Notes under the pieces: model-generated
What the model saw: the letters and a program-made list of their open reading frames with translations, nothing else
Databases searched by the model: none
What the model was told of the DNA's origin: nothing
Position numbers and translations under genes: made by a program
DNA from: Paraburkholderia sp. PGU19
GTDB taxonomy: Bacteria; Pseudomonadota; Gammaproteobacteria; Burkholderiales; Burkholderiaceae
Assembly: GCF_013426915.1 (NCBI RefSeq)
Contig: NZ_AP023181.1
Location: forward strand, 1,054,001-1,118,000
Direction: 5' to 3'
DNA: 64,000 nucleotides
Shown: one piece after another, positions 27,051 through 36,114 of the stretch
Layout: every line of letters starts with the position of its first letter
Position numbering within the stretch: the first letter of the stretch is position 1

Positions 27051-28052
27051 CTATTTCGCTGCTTCGGTTTCGACGCTTCGCCATTCGCGCATCATCGCGC
27101 CGACTTCTTCGCCGAGCCATTCGCGGAACTGCACGTATTCGGGCCGCAGCTTCGCGTTCTTGTGCGTGATCACATAGTGATGACGGTCATGGAATTCGAG
27201 CGCGTCCTGCACCGGACGCAACAGACGGCCCTGCTCGACCTGACGATGCACGAGATGATGCCAGCCGAGCAGCGTGCCCTCGCCCGCCTCGGCCTGCGCC
27301 ACCAGCAGCCGGTAGTCGTTGCTCTCCAGATGCTCGTTGTCGACCAGCCGGTCCGAACCGTCGCCTTGCTGGAACCAGTTGCGCCACACGCGCCAGTCGA
27401 CATGCTCGCAAACCTGCGCGCGTCCCAGCAGCGACAGATTCAATGTGGGATGCGACAGCAGATCCAGTGGCTTCAACGATCTGCCGTGAAAATGCCGTTC
27501 ATGAAACGACGGGCTGCACACGGGATACACCACGTCGTGAAAGAGTGGCTCGATTTCGTATTCCGGCTCGCGCGGCGGGTTCTTCGTAATGATGACGTCG
27601 GGCTCCATGAGGTCGTCCAGCTCCATGAAGTGCTCGGTGACCATCACGTGCAAACGGATATCCGGAAAGCGCTTGCGAAACGACGGCAGCCTGAACGACA
27701 GCCACAGCGCCGAGAAGGTGTGCGAGACGCAGACCGTCAGCGCATGCCGGTCGGTGCGGCGCACGGCTTCGGCCGCTTCGGCGATATTCATGATCGACAG
27801 ATAGGACGCGTTGTACAGAATGCGCCCGGCATCCGTCAGCGCGATATGTCTGCCCGTCCGCTCGAACAGGGCCACCTCCAGCGAGTCCTCCAGTTCCTTG
27901 ATCTGCCGACTGATGGCGGCTTGCGTGACGCACAGCACTTCGGCGGCTTGCGTGAAGCTCTCGTATCGGGCGGCCGTGACGAAGCATCTCAGCGCCCGCA
28001 GAGAAGGCATCTGCGCGAGCAGCCGGTCGGCGAACAACTGTTTCTTTTGCAT
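27051..28052 (-). CDS. LysR-family regulator (GcvA-like)
   Basis: This 333-residue protein has the winged helix MPSLRALRCFVTAARYESFT / VTQAAISRQIKELED and an effector-binding domain ending in GWHHLVHRQVEQGRL. It belongs to the same GcvA-like branch as the regulator at 23382 but differs clearly in sequence. It starts 217 bases after the P5C-reductase-like gene, so it may begin its own transcript. It probably regulates part of this catabolic island. Confidence 0.85.
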   Translation of the reverse strand: MQKKQLFADRLLAQMPSLRALRCFVTAARYESFTQAAEVLCVTQAAISRQIKELEDSLEVALFERTGRHIALTDAGRILYNASYLSIMNIAEAAEAVRRTDRHALTVCVSHTFSALWLSFRLPSFRKRFPDIRLHVMVTEHFMELDDLMEPDVIITKNPPREPEYEIEPLFHDVVYPVCSPSFHERHFHGRSLKPLDLLSHPTLNLSLLGRAQVCEHVDWRVWRNWFQQGDGSDRLVDNEHLESNDYRLLVAQAEAGEGTLLGWHHLVHRQVEQGRLLRPVQDALEFHDRHHYVITHKNAKLRPEYVQFREWLGEEVGAMMREWRSVETEAAK

Positions 28053-28269
28053 GGCTTTCACCTGTGAAGCGGATGCGCAATGCGGCGACGGCGCGTCGAG
28101 CGGACAGCTCCCGCAGAAAAATAGTGTGCGATTCTTCCTTGCAACTGGCAATGGCGGGCAACCCGAGGATGCAGCCGCATCCGCTGCGCCCGCGCCGCCG
28201 TCCCGTATTCGCCTGCATCTGACGATTATCCGCTGCCGCCGCGCTCGCCGCGCATTCGCGCGCCGGCCG

Positions 28270-29040
28270 CTAAGCGCGGCCCCTGATACGCCGCAGCACG
28301 CCGTCGAGCGCTTCGCCGTAGCAAGCGTAGGCCCCACGCCGGGAAAGCTCGGTGTGTAGCTGTTCGTTGATGCCGCCCGGTGTCATGCAATGCATGACCA
28401 TGGCTGAAAACGGTTGCGCCGTCCGGGTCGTGTCGTGGGCAAGTCCGACACAATAGCCGGACAAAAATGCCCGCGCGTCGACGTAGTCGATGCCCTGCTT
28501 CGCCAGCCACGACGCCTGGGTTTCGAGCACGGCGTAGAAGCTCGCCATCGTCGCTGTCGCGGCGGAGAGCGCATCGAACTTCTCTTCGCCATCGACTTCG
28601 ACGGCTTCACCGAGCGCCGCAAAGATCGCTTTGGCGACTTCGTCGGCGGGGCAGATCGCGGTGCTGCCCTTGCCCTCGGCGACGGCTGGCAGCGGCACGG
28701 CGCGCGCGATCTTGCCGCTCGTGCGGACAAGGCCGCGCAACTGATCGAGAGAAATGCCCGCCATGAAGCTGATGACGTGGTGACGCGAACCGAATTCGAG
28801 TTCGCCCAGCACCTCGGCCGCGATTTGCGGCACAACCGCAAGACAGACGACATCCGAGTCATCCAGCACTTGCTGGTTGCTTTCGCAGACTTGGATACGC
28901 CCGTCGAGCGCGGCAAGTTCCGCCGCCGTTCGCGCGTTACGCGGCGACAGCGATATCCGCTCGAACGGCACGCCGAATCTGAGCATGCCTGTCACGACCG
29001 CTTGTGTGATCGTGCCCGTTCCGATGAATCCAGCTCGCAT
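28270..29040 (-). CDS. Pyrroline-5-carboxylate reductase-like NAD(P)-dependent oxidoreductase
   Basis: This 256-residue protein has the ProC layout. The N-terminal Rossmann fold reads MRAGFIGTGTITQAVVTGML. The C-terminal helical dimerisation part has MTPGGINEQLH, the ProC-family signature near the active site. It would reduce a cyclic imine such as pyrroline-5-carboxylate, or act in reverse on an N-methylated proline analogue. The neighbouring amine oxidase, aldehyde dehydrogenase and DapA-like enzyme suggest a dedicated catabolic reductase rather than the housekeeping ProC. Confidence 0.85.
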   Translation of the reverse strand: MRAGFIGTGTITQAVVTGMLRFGVPFERISLSPRNARTAAELAALDGRIQVCESNQQVLDDSDVVCLAVVPQIAAEVLGELEFGSRHHVISFMAGISLDQLRGLVRTSGKIARAVPLPAVAEGKGSTAICPADEVAKAIFAALGEAVEVDGEEKFDALSAATATMASFYAVLETQASWLAKQGIDYVDARAFLSGYCVGLAHDTTRTAQPFSAMVMHCMTPGGINEQLHTELSRRGAYACYGEALDGVLRRIRGRA

Positions 29041-29107
29041 TTGGCCTCGCGTGAGTGTGATGCGGACCCAGCCTGCATGGCTGGGTTATCCGTTGTGTCG
29101 AACCGTC

Positions 29108-30601
29108 TTAGTCGAGCTTCAGCCAGGTGGTCTTCAACTCGCAGTACTGGTCGTGCGCATAGACGGATTTGTCGCGGCCACCGAAGCCCGATTGCTTGAA
29201 CCCGCCGAACGGCGTGGACAGATCGCCCTCGCCGAAGCAGTTCACCGTCACCGTGCCCGCGCGAATCCGAGCCGCGATCTTGTGCGAGTGGTTTACGTTG
29301 TCGGTCCACAGCGAGGCGGCGAGGCCGTAGCAGGTGTCGTTGGCAATCTGCACGGCTTCGTCGATATCCGCATATTCGATGAAGCACACCACCGGGCCGA
29401 ACACTTCTTCCCGCGCGATGCTCATTTGCGGCGTCACGTTGTCGAAGATCGTCGGCTCGACGAACCAGCCGCCCGAGTCGGTACGCGTGGCCTTGCCGCC
29501 GCATACGACGCGCGCACCTTCCGCCTTCGCTTTTTCAATGTGACTGAGCACCTTTTCGTAATGCTTCTGCTCGATCAGCGAACCGAGCTTGACGTCGGGG
29601 TCGAGCGGGTCGCCCGTTTTCCATCCTTCCAGAACCGCTTGCATTTTCTCCAGCAATCTCGCCTTCAGCGACGACGGAACCAGAATACGCGAGCCTGCGC
29701 TGCAGTTCTCGCCCATATTCCAGAACGCGGCGGCGACGGCTTGCTCCGCGACGGCATCGAGATTCGCGACATCGGGCAGCACGACCTGCGGGTTCTTGCC
29801 GCCGCATTCGAGCACGACGCGCTTCAGGTTCGTATCCGCCGAGTAGTGCAGAAACCGCTTGCCCGTTTCCGTCGAACCGGTGAACGCCACCAGATCGACG
29901 TCCGCGTGACGGCCCAATGCCTGGCCCGCGCTTTCGCCGAGGCCGGTCACGACGCTCAAGACGCCTGCGGGCACGCCCGCTTCCAGCGCGAGATCGGCGA
30001 TGCGCAGCGTGGACAGCGATGTCTGCTCGGCGGGCTTCACGATCACGCTATTGCCGACCGACAGCGCCGGACCGATTTTCCATGCGAGCATGAGCGCCGG
30101 GAAATTCCACGGCAGCACCGCGCCCACGACGCCAATCGGCTCGCGCGTAATCATGCTGACGACGCTCGCGCCCGATGGCGACAGCGCGTCGTATCGCTTG
30201 TCCGTGACTTCCGCGTGCCAGCGGATGCACGCCGCCGACTCGGGAATGTCCAGTCCCATGCATTCGCTGATCGGCTTGCCTGCCTCCAGCGCTTCGAGCA
30301 GCGCCAGTTCTTCCGCGTTATCGTCGATCAGTTGCGCGAGCCGCAGCAGCACCGCTTTACGTTGCGCGGGCGCGGCCTTCGACCACACGCCGGATTCGAA
30401 TGCCTCTCGTGCCGCTGCGACCGCGCGGTCGATATCTTTCGCATCGCACTTTGCGATGTCGGCCAGCACTTTACCCGTCGAAGGATTGAGCGTCGCAAAC
30501 GTCTCATTCGATGCCGCATTTGCGCGTTGCCCCGCGATCAAGGCTCTGCCGTCAAGCGACAAGGCTTCCGCTTTCTGCTTCCATTCCTGATACGTCGTCA
30601 T
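29108..30601 (-). CDS. NAD(P)-dependent aldehyde dehydrogenase (PuuC-like)
   Basis: This 497-residue soluble ALDH has all key residues: N166 in PWNFPAL, E265 in LECGGKNPQ and nucleophile C300 in NMGENCSAG. Its closest named relatives appear to be gamma-glutamyl-gamma-aminobutyraldehyde dehydrogenases (PuuC). It lies 17 bases after the FAD oxidoreductase gene, and the pair resembles PuuB-PuuC: oxidation of an amine to an aldehyde, then to an acid. The true substrate here may be derived from a betaine or cyclic amino acid. Confidence 0.9.
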   Translation of the reverse strand: MTTYQEWKQKAEALSLDGRALIAGQRANAASNETFATLNPSTGKVLADIAKCDAKDIDRAVAAAREAFESGVWSKAAPAQRKAVLLRLAQLIDDNAEELALLEALEAGKPISECMGLDIPESAACIRWHAEVTDKRYDALSPSGASVVSMITREPIGVVGAVLPWNFPALMLAWKIGPALSVGNSVIVKPAEQTSLSTLRIADLALEAGVPAGVLSVVTGLGESAGQALGRHADVDLVAFTGSTETGKRFLHYSADTNLKRVVLECGGKNPQVVLPDVANLDAVAEQAVAAAFWNMGENCSAGSRILVPSSLKARLLEKMQAVLEGWKTGDPLDPDVKLGSLIEQKHYEKVLSHIEKAKAEGARVVCGGKATRTDSGGWFVEPTIFDNVTPQMSIAREEVFGPVVCFIEYADIDEAVQIANDTCYGLAASLWTDNVNHSHKIAARIRAGTVTVNCFGEGDLSTPFGGFKQSGFGGRDKSVYAHDQYCELKTTWLKLD

Positions 30602-30618
30602 GTCCTGTCCTCACAGAT

Positions 30619-31950
30619 TTAAAGCTCGGCCCCCGCCGAAAATTCCTTGACCCAGATCGCCGCCGACACCGCGACGTCCGCAATGGGACGCACGGGCAGC
30701 GAACGCGGATGCGGCTGATTCAGAAGCTGACGGACGAGATCGCTGGACTGGCCGAGCGCGTATTCGGCGATCAGCTTGCCTGACGCCGATCCTCTGCTTA
30801 AGCCCAGGCCATTGCATCCAACCGCTTCGAACACGCCATCGGCCCTGCGCCCGAACAATGCGCCGTTGTTCGCCGACAGGCACAACGGGCCACCCCATGT
30901 GTATTCGAGTTCGACGTCCTTCAACATCGGAAAGCGCCGGTCGAATGAGCGTTGATGCAGGCTCTTCGCTTTCGCCAGATCGGCTGGCGATACTTCGAGG
31001 TTCGGCCGGAACGCAAAGTGATTGCGAACGCAGATGCGGTCCGTGATCAGACGGCGTACGGTCGAGCCCATCGGATCGGCGGGAATCAGCGCCCATGAGC
31101 GCGTGCCGCCGAGCCGCTTTACTTCTTCCGGGTTCATCACGCGTGTCATCGACGCGAACGTGTACACGGGCAGCAGGCCGTTCGGATGTCCGCCGAACGT
31201 GGCCGCATAGGCATTGGTGCAGAGAATCACGCGCTTCGCGACAATCTTGCCGCCCGCGAAGGTCAACACCTTCGAAAGCCCTTGATCGTCTATCCGCTTT
31301 ACCGCACTGAGCTCGAACACCTGCACGTTCGCGGGCAAGCTCGCGGCGAGGCCGCGCATCAGCGCCGCGGGCTGCACCGTGCTGCATCCCGGCGTAAAAA
31401 GCGCGCCCTCGTAGAAGTCCGTGCCCGTGACCTTTGCGATGGCCGCCTGGTCGAGCCACTCGAATGCTTCGTCGATGCGTTCCAGGCCTTCGGCGAAATG
31501 CGCCAGCGCCGCATGTCCCTTCCGGTTCACCGAAGCATGAAATTTCCCGTCGTCGCGCCAGTCGCACTCGATGCTGTGCGCCTTCACGATCGAGCGCACA
31601 TAGTCGATGCCGTGACGCTGGAAGCGGACGTCTGCCTTGTCCGCTTCCACGCTGCGCGAATAGCTCTCGCTGCTGATGTCGTGCGGCAAATCGACGAAGA
31701 AGCCGGAATTGCGCCCGGCCGTCGTGCGCCCGATACGATCCGCCTCGACCAGCGCAATCGACGCATCCGGCGCAAGCTCGGCCAGGCGCCGGGCCGCGCA
31801 CAAGCCCGTAATGCCGCCGCCGACCACGACCCAGTCGTAGCGGCACTCAGACGACACCGCGACCGCGGGTGCAGCCGGCGGCAGGCTTTCCCACCATCCG
31901 TTCACACCGTCGGGGGCGGGAAACCGCGCGAATTCCAGTTTCGAGGTCAT
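30619..31950 (-). CDS. FAD-dependent amine oxidoreductase (PuuB/DAO family)
   Basis: This 443-residue flavoprotein of the glycine-oxidase-like DAO family has its dinucleotide-binding motif at about residues 40-60 (VVVGGGITGLCAARRLAEL). A second FAD contact near the end reads GCNGLGLSRGSASGKL. The layout matches gamma-glutamylputrescine oxidase-like enzymes that oxidise C-N bonds of secondary or primary amines. It is 5 bases after the DapA-family gene and 17 before the ALDH, in one operon. It could oxidise N-methylated or cyclic amines formed from a betaine. Confidence 0.88.
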   Translation of the reverse strand: MTSKLEFARFPAPDGVNGWWESLPPAAPAVAVSSECRYDWVVVGGGITGLCAARRLAELAPDASIALVEADRIGRTTAGRNSGFFVDLPHDISSESYSRSVEADKADVRFQRHGIDYVRSIVKAHSIECDWRDDGKFHASVNRKGHAALAHFAEGLERIDEAFEWLDQAAIAKVTGTDFYEGALFTPGCSTVQPAALMRGLAASLPANVQVFELSAVKRIDDQGLSKVLTFAGGKIVAKRVILCTNAYAATFGGHPNGLLPVYTFASMTRVMNPEEVKRLGGTRSWALIPADPMGSTVRRLITDRICVRNHFAFRPNLEVSPADLAKAKSLHQRSFDRRFPMLKDVELEYTWGGPLCLSANNGALFGRRADGVFEAVGCNGLGLSRGSASGKLIAEYALGQSSDLVRQLLNQPHPRSLPVRPIADVAVSAAIWVKEFSAGAEL

Positions 31951-31955
31951 GCACG

Positions 31956-32843
31956 TTACTGAGCGTTAGGCAACATCGGGCGTACGAGCTTGGCGAAGCC
32001 GCTGCGTTCGTTTTCATCAAGCGTGCCGAGCGGCGCGCGTGCGGCACCGACAGGCATGCCCGCCAGCTCGCAGCCGTATCGAACGTATTGAATGAACTTG
32101 CCGCTGCGTTCGAGCAGTTCCAGCACGGGCAGCAATTGCGCCATCAGCTTGCGGCCGGTTGTGAAGTCGCCTTGCTTCACGCAGGCATCGAAGAGCGCCG
32201 TATGTGCTTCCGGCAGGAAGTTGGACGCGCCGCCCACCCAGCTCTTTGCGCCCCAGACGAAGAATTCGAGCGCCTGGTCGTCCATCCCGCAGCTCAGCAC
32301 CAGCCGCTCCTTGAAGTGCGTGGCGAGATGATGCAGATGCGAGATATCGCCCGTGCTCTCCTTCATCGCGATGAAGTTGGGCCGTTCGAGCAGCTTCGAC
32401 AGTACGTCGTCGCTGATGTCCGTGCCCGTGCGCGCCGGAAAGTTGTACAGCATGACGGGCATATCGAGGCTGTCGTCCACCTTCAGCAGGTGGGTCAGCA
32501 GTTCGTCCTGGGTCGGCTGCGCGTAGTACGGCGCGGCAAGCAGCAGCGCATTCAGGCCCGCGCGCTTCGCTTCCTGGCCGAGACGGATCACTTCTTTCGT
32601 GGTCGTGGCGTTGATGCCCGCCGTCAGCCAGGTCTTGCCACCCGCCGCTTCGGCGACGGTGTTGAACGTCTCCACGCGTTCGTCGAAACTCAACGCGTAG
32701 TATTCGCCCGTCGTTCCGCCGACGCCGAGGCCCGCGACACGGCCCGCGAGATTCGCGGCGTGCTTGCCGAGCAACGTGTGATCGATTTCGCCATCCGCCT
32801 TGAACGGGGTGACGAGCGGTGTATGTACGCCCTCGAAGCTCAT
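31956..32843 (-). CDS. DapA-family lyase/aldolase (DHDPS/NAL superfamily)
   Basis: This 295-residue TIM-barrel enzyme has Schiff-base K161 (FIAMKESTGD) and Y133 (VMLYNFPARTG) at the positions known for DapA, and the pyruvate-binding GGTTGE at 42-47. True DapA would be a housekeeping gene; in a catabolic operon with FAD oxidase and ALDH this family often acts as a deaminase or aldolase. Examples are pyrroline-4-hydroxy-2-carboxylate deaminase of hydroxyproline breakdown and keto-acid lyases. Which reaction applies is open. Confidence 0.85.
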   Translation of the reverse strand: MSFEGVHTPLVTPFKADGEIDHTLLGKHAANLAGRVAGLGVGGTTGEYYALSFDERVETFNTVAEAAGGKTWLTAGINATTTKEVIRLGQEAKRAGLNALLLAAPYYAQPTQDELLTHLLKVDDSLDMPVMLYNFPARTGTDISDDVLSKLLERPNFIAMKESTGDISHLHHLATHFKERLVLSCGMDDQALEFFVWGAKSWVGGASNFLPEAHTALFDACVKQGDFTTGRKLMAQLLPVLELLERSGKFIQYVRYGCELAGMPVGAARAPLGTLDENERSGFAKLVRPMLPNAQ

Positions 32844-32880
32844 TTCGATTCTCTCTTGAGTAGTTGATCAGCGAATCGCT

Positions 32881-34176
32881 TTAGACAAGCGCTTCAGCAT
32901 GCGAGTAAATGGGGAACTGGCTGCACAGGTCTCTCACGCGGCTACGGACCGCGCGCTCCACCTGTTCGTCGCCCGCCGGTTCGTGTTCCAGCGCGGACAA
33001 TACTTCCAGAATCATCTGGCCGATCTGCTCGAATTGCGCAGTGCCAAAACCGCGCGTCGTGCCTGCCGGCGTGCCGAGGCGAATGCCCGACGTGACTGTC
33101 GGGTTCTGCGTGTCGAACGGAATGCCGTTCTTGTTGCAGGTGATACCGGCCCGCTCCAGCGCCTTCTCCGCCTGCGTACCCGTCAGACCCTTCGAGCGCA
33201 GATCGACGAGCAGCAAATGGTTGTCGGTGCCGTCCGTCACGAGGCTCAGCCCGCCCGACTTGAGCACATTGCCGAGCGCCTGGGCGTTACGCAGCACATG
33301 GTCGATATACGCGGTGAACTCCGGCCGCAGCGCTTCACCGAACGCGACCGCCTTGCCCGCGATGACATGCATCAGCGGTCCGCCCTGCAAGCCGGGGAAA
33401 ACGGCCGAGTTGATCTTCTTCGCGATGTCGCCGTTGTTGGTCAGGATGAAGCCGCCACGCGGTCCGCGCAGCGTCTTGTGCGTCGTGGACGTCACGACAT
33501 CGGCAAACCGGACCGGGTTCTCGTGCCGCCCCGCTGCAACGATACCGGCAATGTGCGCCATGTCGACCATCAACAGCGCGCCCACGCTATCGGCGATTTC
33601 GCGGAATGCGGCGAAGTCCAGCGCGCGCGGATAAGCCGAATAGCCCGCGATGATGAGCTTCGGCCGATTCTCTTCAGCCAGCCGGCGCACCTGCTCATAG
33701 TCGATGCGATACGTTTGCGGATTCACACCGTACTGGACCGCGTTGAACCACTTGCCCGACAGCGCGGGACGCGCGCCGTGCGTCAGGTGCCCGCCCGCAT
33801 CGAGCGACATGCCCATCACGGTCTCGCCCGGCTTGACGAGCGCTAGCATCACCGCGCCGTTAGCCTGCGCGCCCGAGTGCGGCTGCACGTTGGCGAACTC
33901 GGCTTCGAACAGCGCTTTCACGCGGTCGATGGCGAGCGCCTCGATGCGGTCCACATGCTCGCAGCCGCCGTAGTAACGCTTCGACGGATAGCCTTCCGCG
34001 TACTTGTTGGTCAGCACGGTGCCTTGCGCTTCCATCACTGCCGCCGAGACGATGTTCTCGGAAGCAATCAGTTCGATCTGCGTTTGCTGGCGGCGCAACT
34101 CCAGCGCAATCTCCGATGCGATGACAGGGTCGCGGCTCTGGAGCGGTTCTGCAAAAAAGCGCGAGTTCTCGTTCAC
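32881..34176 (-). CDS. glyA: Serine hydroxymethyltransferase
   Basis: This 431-residue PLP enzyme interconverts glycine and serine with tetrahydrofolate one-carbon units. It shows the N-terminal [11 protein letters not shown], the [18 protein letters not shown] segment, and the PLP lysine in [14 protein letters not shown]. The GTG at 34176 has CGGAG 7 bases upstream, while upstream ATGs have none. The protein is a divergent copy, probably additional to the housekeeping GlyA. In betaine catabolism it would use formaldehyde-derived methylene-THF and glycine. Confidence 0.92.
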   Translation of the reverse strand: MNENSRFFAEPLQSRDPVIASEIALELRRQQTQIELIASENIVSAAVMEAQGTVLTNKYAEGYPSKRYYGGCEHVDRIEALAIDRVKALFEAEFANVQPHSGAQANGAVMLALVKPGETVMGMSLDAGGHLTHGARPALSGKWFNAVQYGVNPQTYRIDYEQVRRLAEENRPKLIIAGYSAYPRALDFAAFREIADSVGALLMVDMAHIAGIVAAGRHENPVRFADVVTSTTHKTLRGPRGGFILTNNGDIAKKINSAVFPGLQGGPLMHVIAGKAVAFGEALRPEFTAYIDHVLRNAQALGNVLKSGGLSLVTDGTDNHLLLVDLRSKGLTGTQAEKALERAGITCNKNGIPFDTQNPTVTSGIRLGTPAGTTRGFGTAQFEQIGQMILEVLSALEHEPAGDEQVERAVRSRVRDLCSQFPIYSHAEALV

Positions 34177-34257
34177 GTGGTTACTCCGGGAAAAATCGTG
34201 AAGCATGTAGTGCAAGACGGCGACAACCGGTTGATGCCATATGGAGTGCTGTGCGGC

Positions 34258-35133
34258 TTATTGCTGCAACCAGGCCTTCAGCTTTTCCGGATGGGCATCG
34301 ACGAATTTCTTCGCAGCCGTTGCATAGTCGTTCGTGCTGTTGCCTTCGAATTCAATCGACTCGACGTCGGCGAGGCTCAGCTTGAAGTGCTTGAAGAACA
34401 CGTCAGCACGGGGGAATTTCGTTGCGAACTGCTTCGACGCGAACGCATGTACCTGCTCTTCGCCGCCCAGCGTGCCTTTCGGGTCCTTCAGGTAGCGCAT
34501 CTGCCACTTCTGGAACAGCCAGTGCGGGCTCCAGACCGTCGCGACGATCCATTGCTTCGACTGATAGGCGCGCGACACGCCCGCGAGCATGCCCGCCTCG
34601 CTCGACGATTGGAGGTTGTAGCCGTTCAGGTCGTACGCCTTGAGGGCCTTTTCGGATGCCTGCATCAGACCGCCGCCGGGTTCGATACCTTGAATGGTGC
34701 CGTTCAGCTTGCTCTTCACCTCCGGCTTTTCGAGGTCGGAGATCGTCGCAACCTGCGACTCGGGAATGTAGGCGGGCACCGCCCAACCGTTCTTGCCGCC
34801 CGTATAGATTACGCCGACGTCTTCCATATCGTTCTTGTACTTCGCGTAGTAGGCGCCGTGCGTCACGGGCAGCCATCCGCCGACCATGATGTCGAGATCG
34901 CCGCGTGCAACGCCCTGATACTGGATGCCGATATCCGCCTGCACGAACTGGACGGGTTGCTTGAGACTGGTCTCGAGCGCGTACTTGGCGACGTTGGCGA
35001 CGGCCAGCACGTCCGCCCAGTTCGTCACCGCCATCTTGATGGGGTCGGCCGCTACAGCGTGGCCAGCGCTCATTGCAACCACCGTCGATACAGTCAGCTT
35101 CGCAACCAGCGACTTGAACAGATTGATCTTCAT
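34258..35133 (-). CDS. proX: Glycine betaine/proline betaine-type binding protein (ProX/OpuAC family)
   Basis: This 291-residue periplasmic protein has a signal peptide ending SAGHAVA-AD. Tryptophans that could build the quaternary-ammonium aromatic cage occur at W39 (TNWAD), W87 (GGWLP) and W117 (NGWAVP), with a further pair in WSPHWLF. The family binds glycine betaine, proline betaine, choline or DMSP. It is third in the proVWX-type operon. The absence of a lipobox marks it as a soluble binding protein. Confidence 0.9.
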   Translation of the reverse strand: MKINLFKSLVAKLTVSTVVAMSAGHAVAADPIKMAVTNWADVLAVANVAKYALETSLKQPVQFVQADIGIQYQGVARGDLDIMVGGWLPVTHGAYYAKYKNDMEDVGVIYTGGKNGWAVPAYIPESQVATISDLEKPEVKSKLNGTIQGIEPGGGLMQASEKALKAYDLNGYNLQSSSEAGMLAGVSRAYQSKQWIVATVWSPHWLFQKWQMRYLKDPKGTLGGEEQVHAFASKQFATKFPRADVFFKHFKLSLADVESIEFEGNSTNDYATAAKKFVDAHPEKLKAWLQQ

Positions 35134-35232
35134 ACAGTACTCCTACGCGATTATGGAAATTTTAGAAAAATGGACAAACTTAGCGTTGTGGTGTGTTGTT
35201 TCTTTACTGCGAGATAACGGCGTGCGCTTGCG

Positions 35233-36114
35233 TCAGGTGCGCACCGCCGCGTTCGTGCCGGGCTTTGCGGTTCGTACGGTGCGCTTCGCCTTCTTCGCCT
35301 TCACGCCGAAGCTCTCCGTGAGGCGGTCGAGCACGATGGCAAGCAGCACGACGCCCAGCCCGCCCTCGAAGCCGATGCCGATATCGAGCCGCTGGATGCC
35401 GCTCAACACGTACTCGCCGAGACCGCCCGCGCCGATCATCGATGCGACCACGACCATCGAAAGCGCCATCATGATGGTCTGATTCACACCGGCCATGATC
35501 GACGGCAGCGCATTCGGCAGCTGGATTTTCCAGAGCAGTTGCGAATCCGTGCTGCCGAACGAGCGACCCGCTTCCAGTAGTTCCTCGCGAACCTGGCGAA
35601 TGCCCAATGTGGTGAGGCGTACGACGGGCGGCATCGAGAACACGATGGTGGCGATCACGGCGGGCACCCGGCCCAGACCGAACAGAATGACGGCAGGAAT
35701 CAGATAGACGAATGCCGGCATCGTCTGCATGAAATCGAGCAGCGAGCGCAGGACCATTTCGACGCGTTTGTTACGCGCGCCCCAGATGCCCAGCGGCACA
35801 CCGATCACAAGACTGAAGACCGTCGCCGCCATCACCAGCGCCAACGTGGATACCGTCTGCGCCCAAAGTCCCATGTAGTGGATCGCCAGCAGCGCAATGC
35901 CGACGAACACCGAGAACACGACGCCCCGGCGCCACAATGCAAACGCGACGAGAAGCACGAGCATCGCAACGAACGGAACGGCAGCGAGTCCGTCTTCCAG
36001 CAGCTTGATGACAGCGCCCAACGCGGCAGAGAAAGCGTCGAAGCCGCCGCGGAAATGCTGAAAGAGAAAGTTGACAGCGTTTTCCGCAAACTTCCCGATG
36101 ACTGACGAGTTCAT
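35233..36114 (-). CDS. proW: Glycine betaine/proline-type ABC permease (ProW-like)
   Basis: This 293-residue inner-membrane permease has about seven hydrophobic segments and the EAA loop motif ELLEAGRSFGSTDSQLLWKI. The N-terminal amphipathic part is shorter than in E. coli ProW. Its start overlaps the ATPase stop (ATGA). Together with ProV and ProX it imports quaternary ammonium (or sulfonium) compounds for the downstream catabolic genes. Confidence 0.9.
   Translation of the reverse strand: MNSSVIGKFAENAVNFLFQHFRGGFDAFSAALGAVIKLLEDGLAAVPFVAMLVLLVAFALWRRGVVFSVFVGIALLAIHYMGLWAQTVSTLALVMAATVFSLVIGVPLGIWGARNKRVEMVLRSLLDFMQTMPAFVYLIPAVILFGLGRVPAVIATIVFSMPPVVRLTTLGIRQVREELLEAGRSFGSTDSQLLWKIQLPNALPSIMAGVNQTIMMALSMVVVASMIGAGGLGEYVLSGIQRLDIGIGFEGGLGVVLLAIVLDRLTESFGVKAKKAKRTVRTAKPGTNAAVRT

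Noticed and set aside
30619..32843. Straight assignment of the FAD/DapA-like pair to hydroxyproline breakdown (HypO/HypD)
   Set aside because: The FAD enzyme looks PuuB-like and no hydroxyproline epimerase gene is present, so the pathway name would be a guess.
32881..34215. Longer SHMT reading from 34215 or 34206
   Set aside because: Neither upstream start has a ribosome-binding site, and the extra residues do not resemble the family; GTG 34176 has CGGAG at good spacing.
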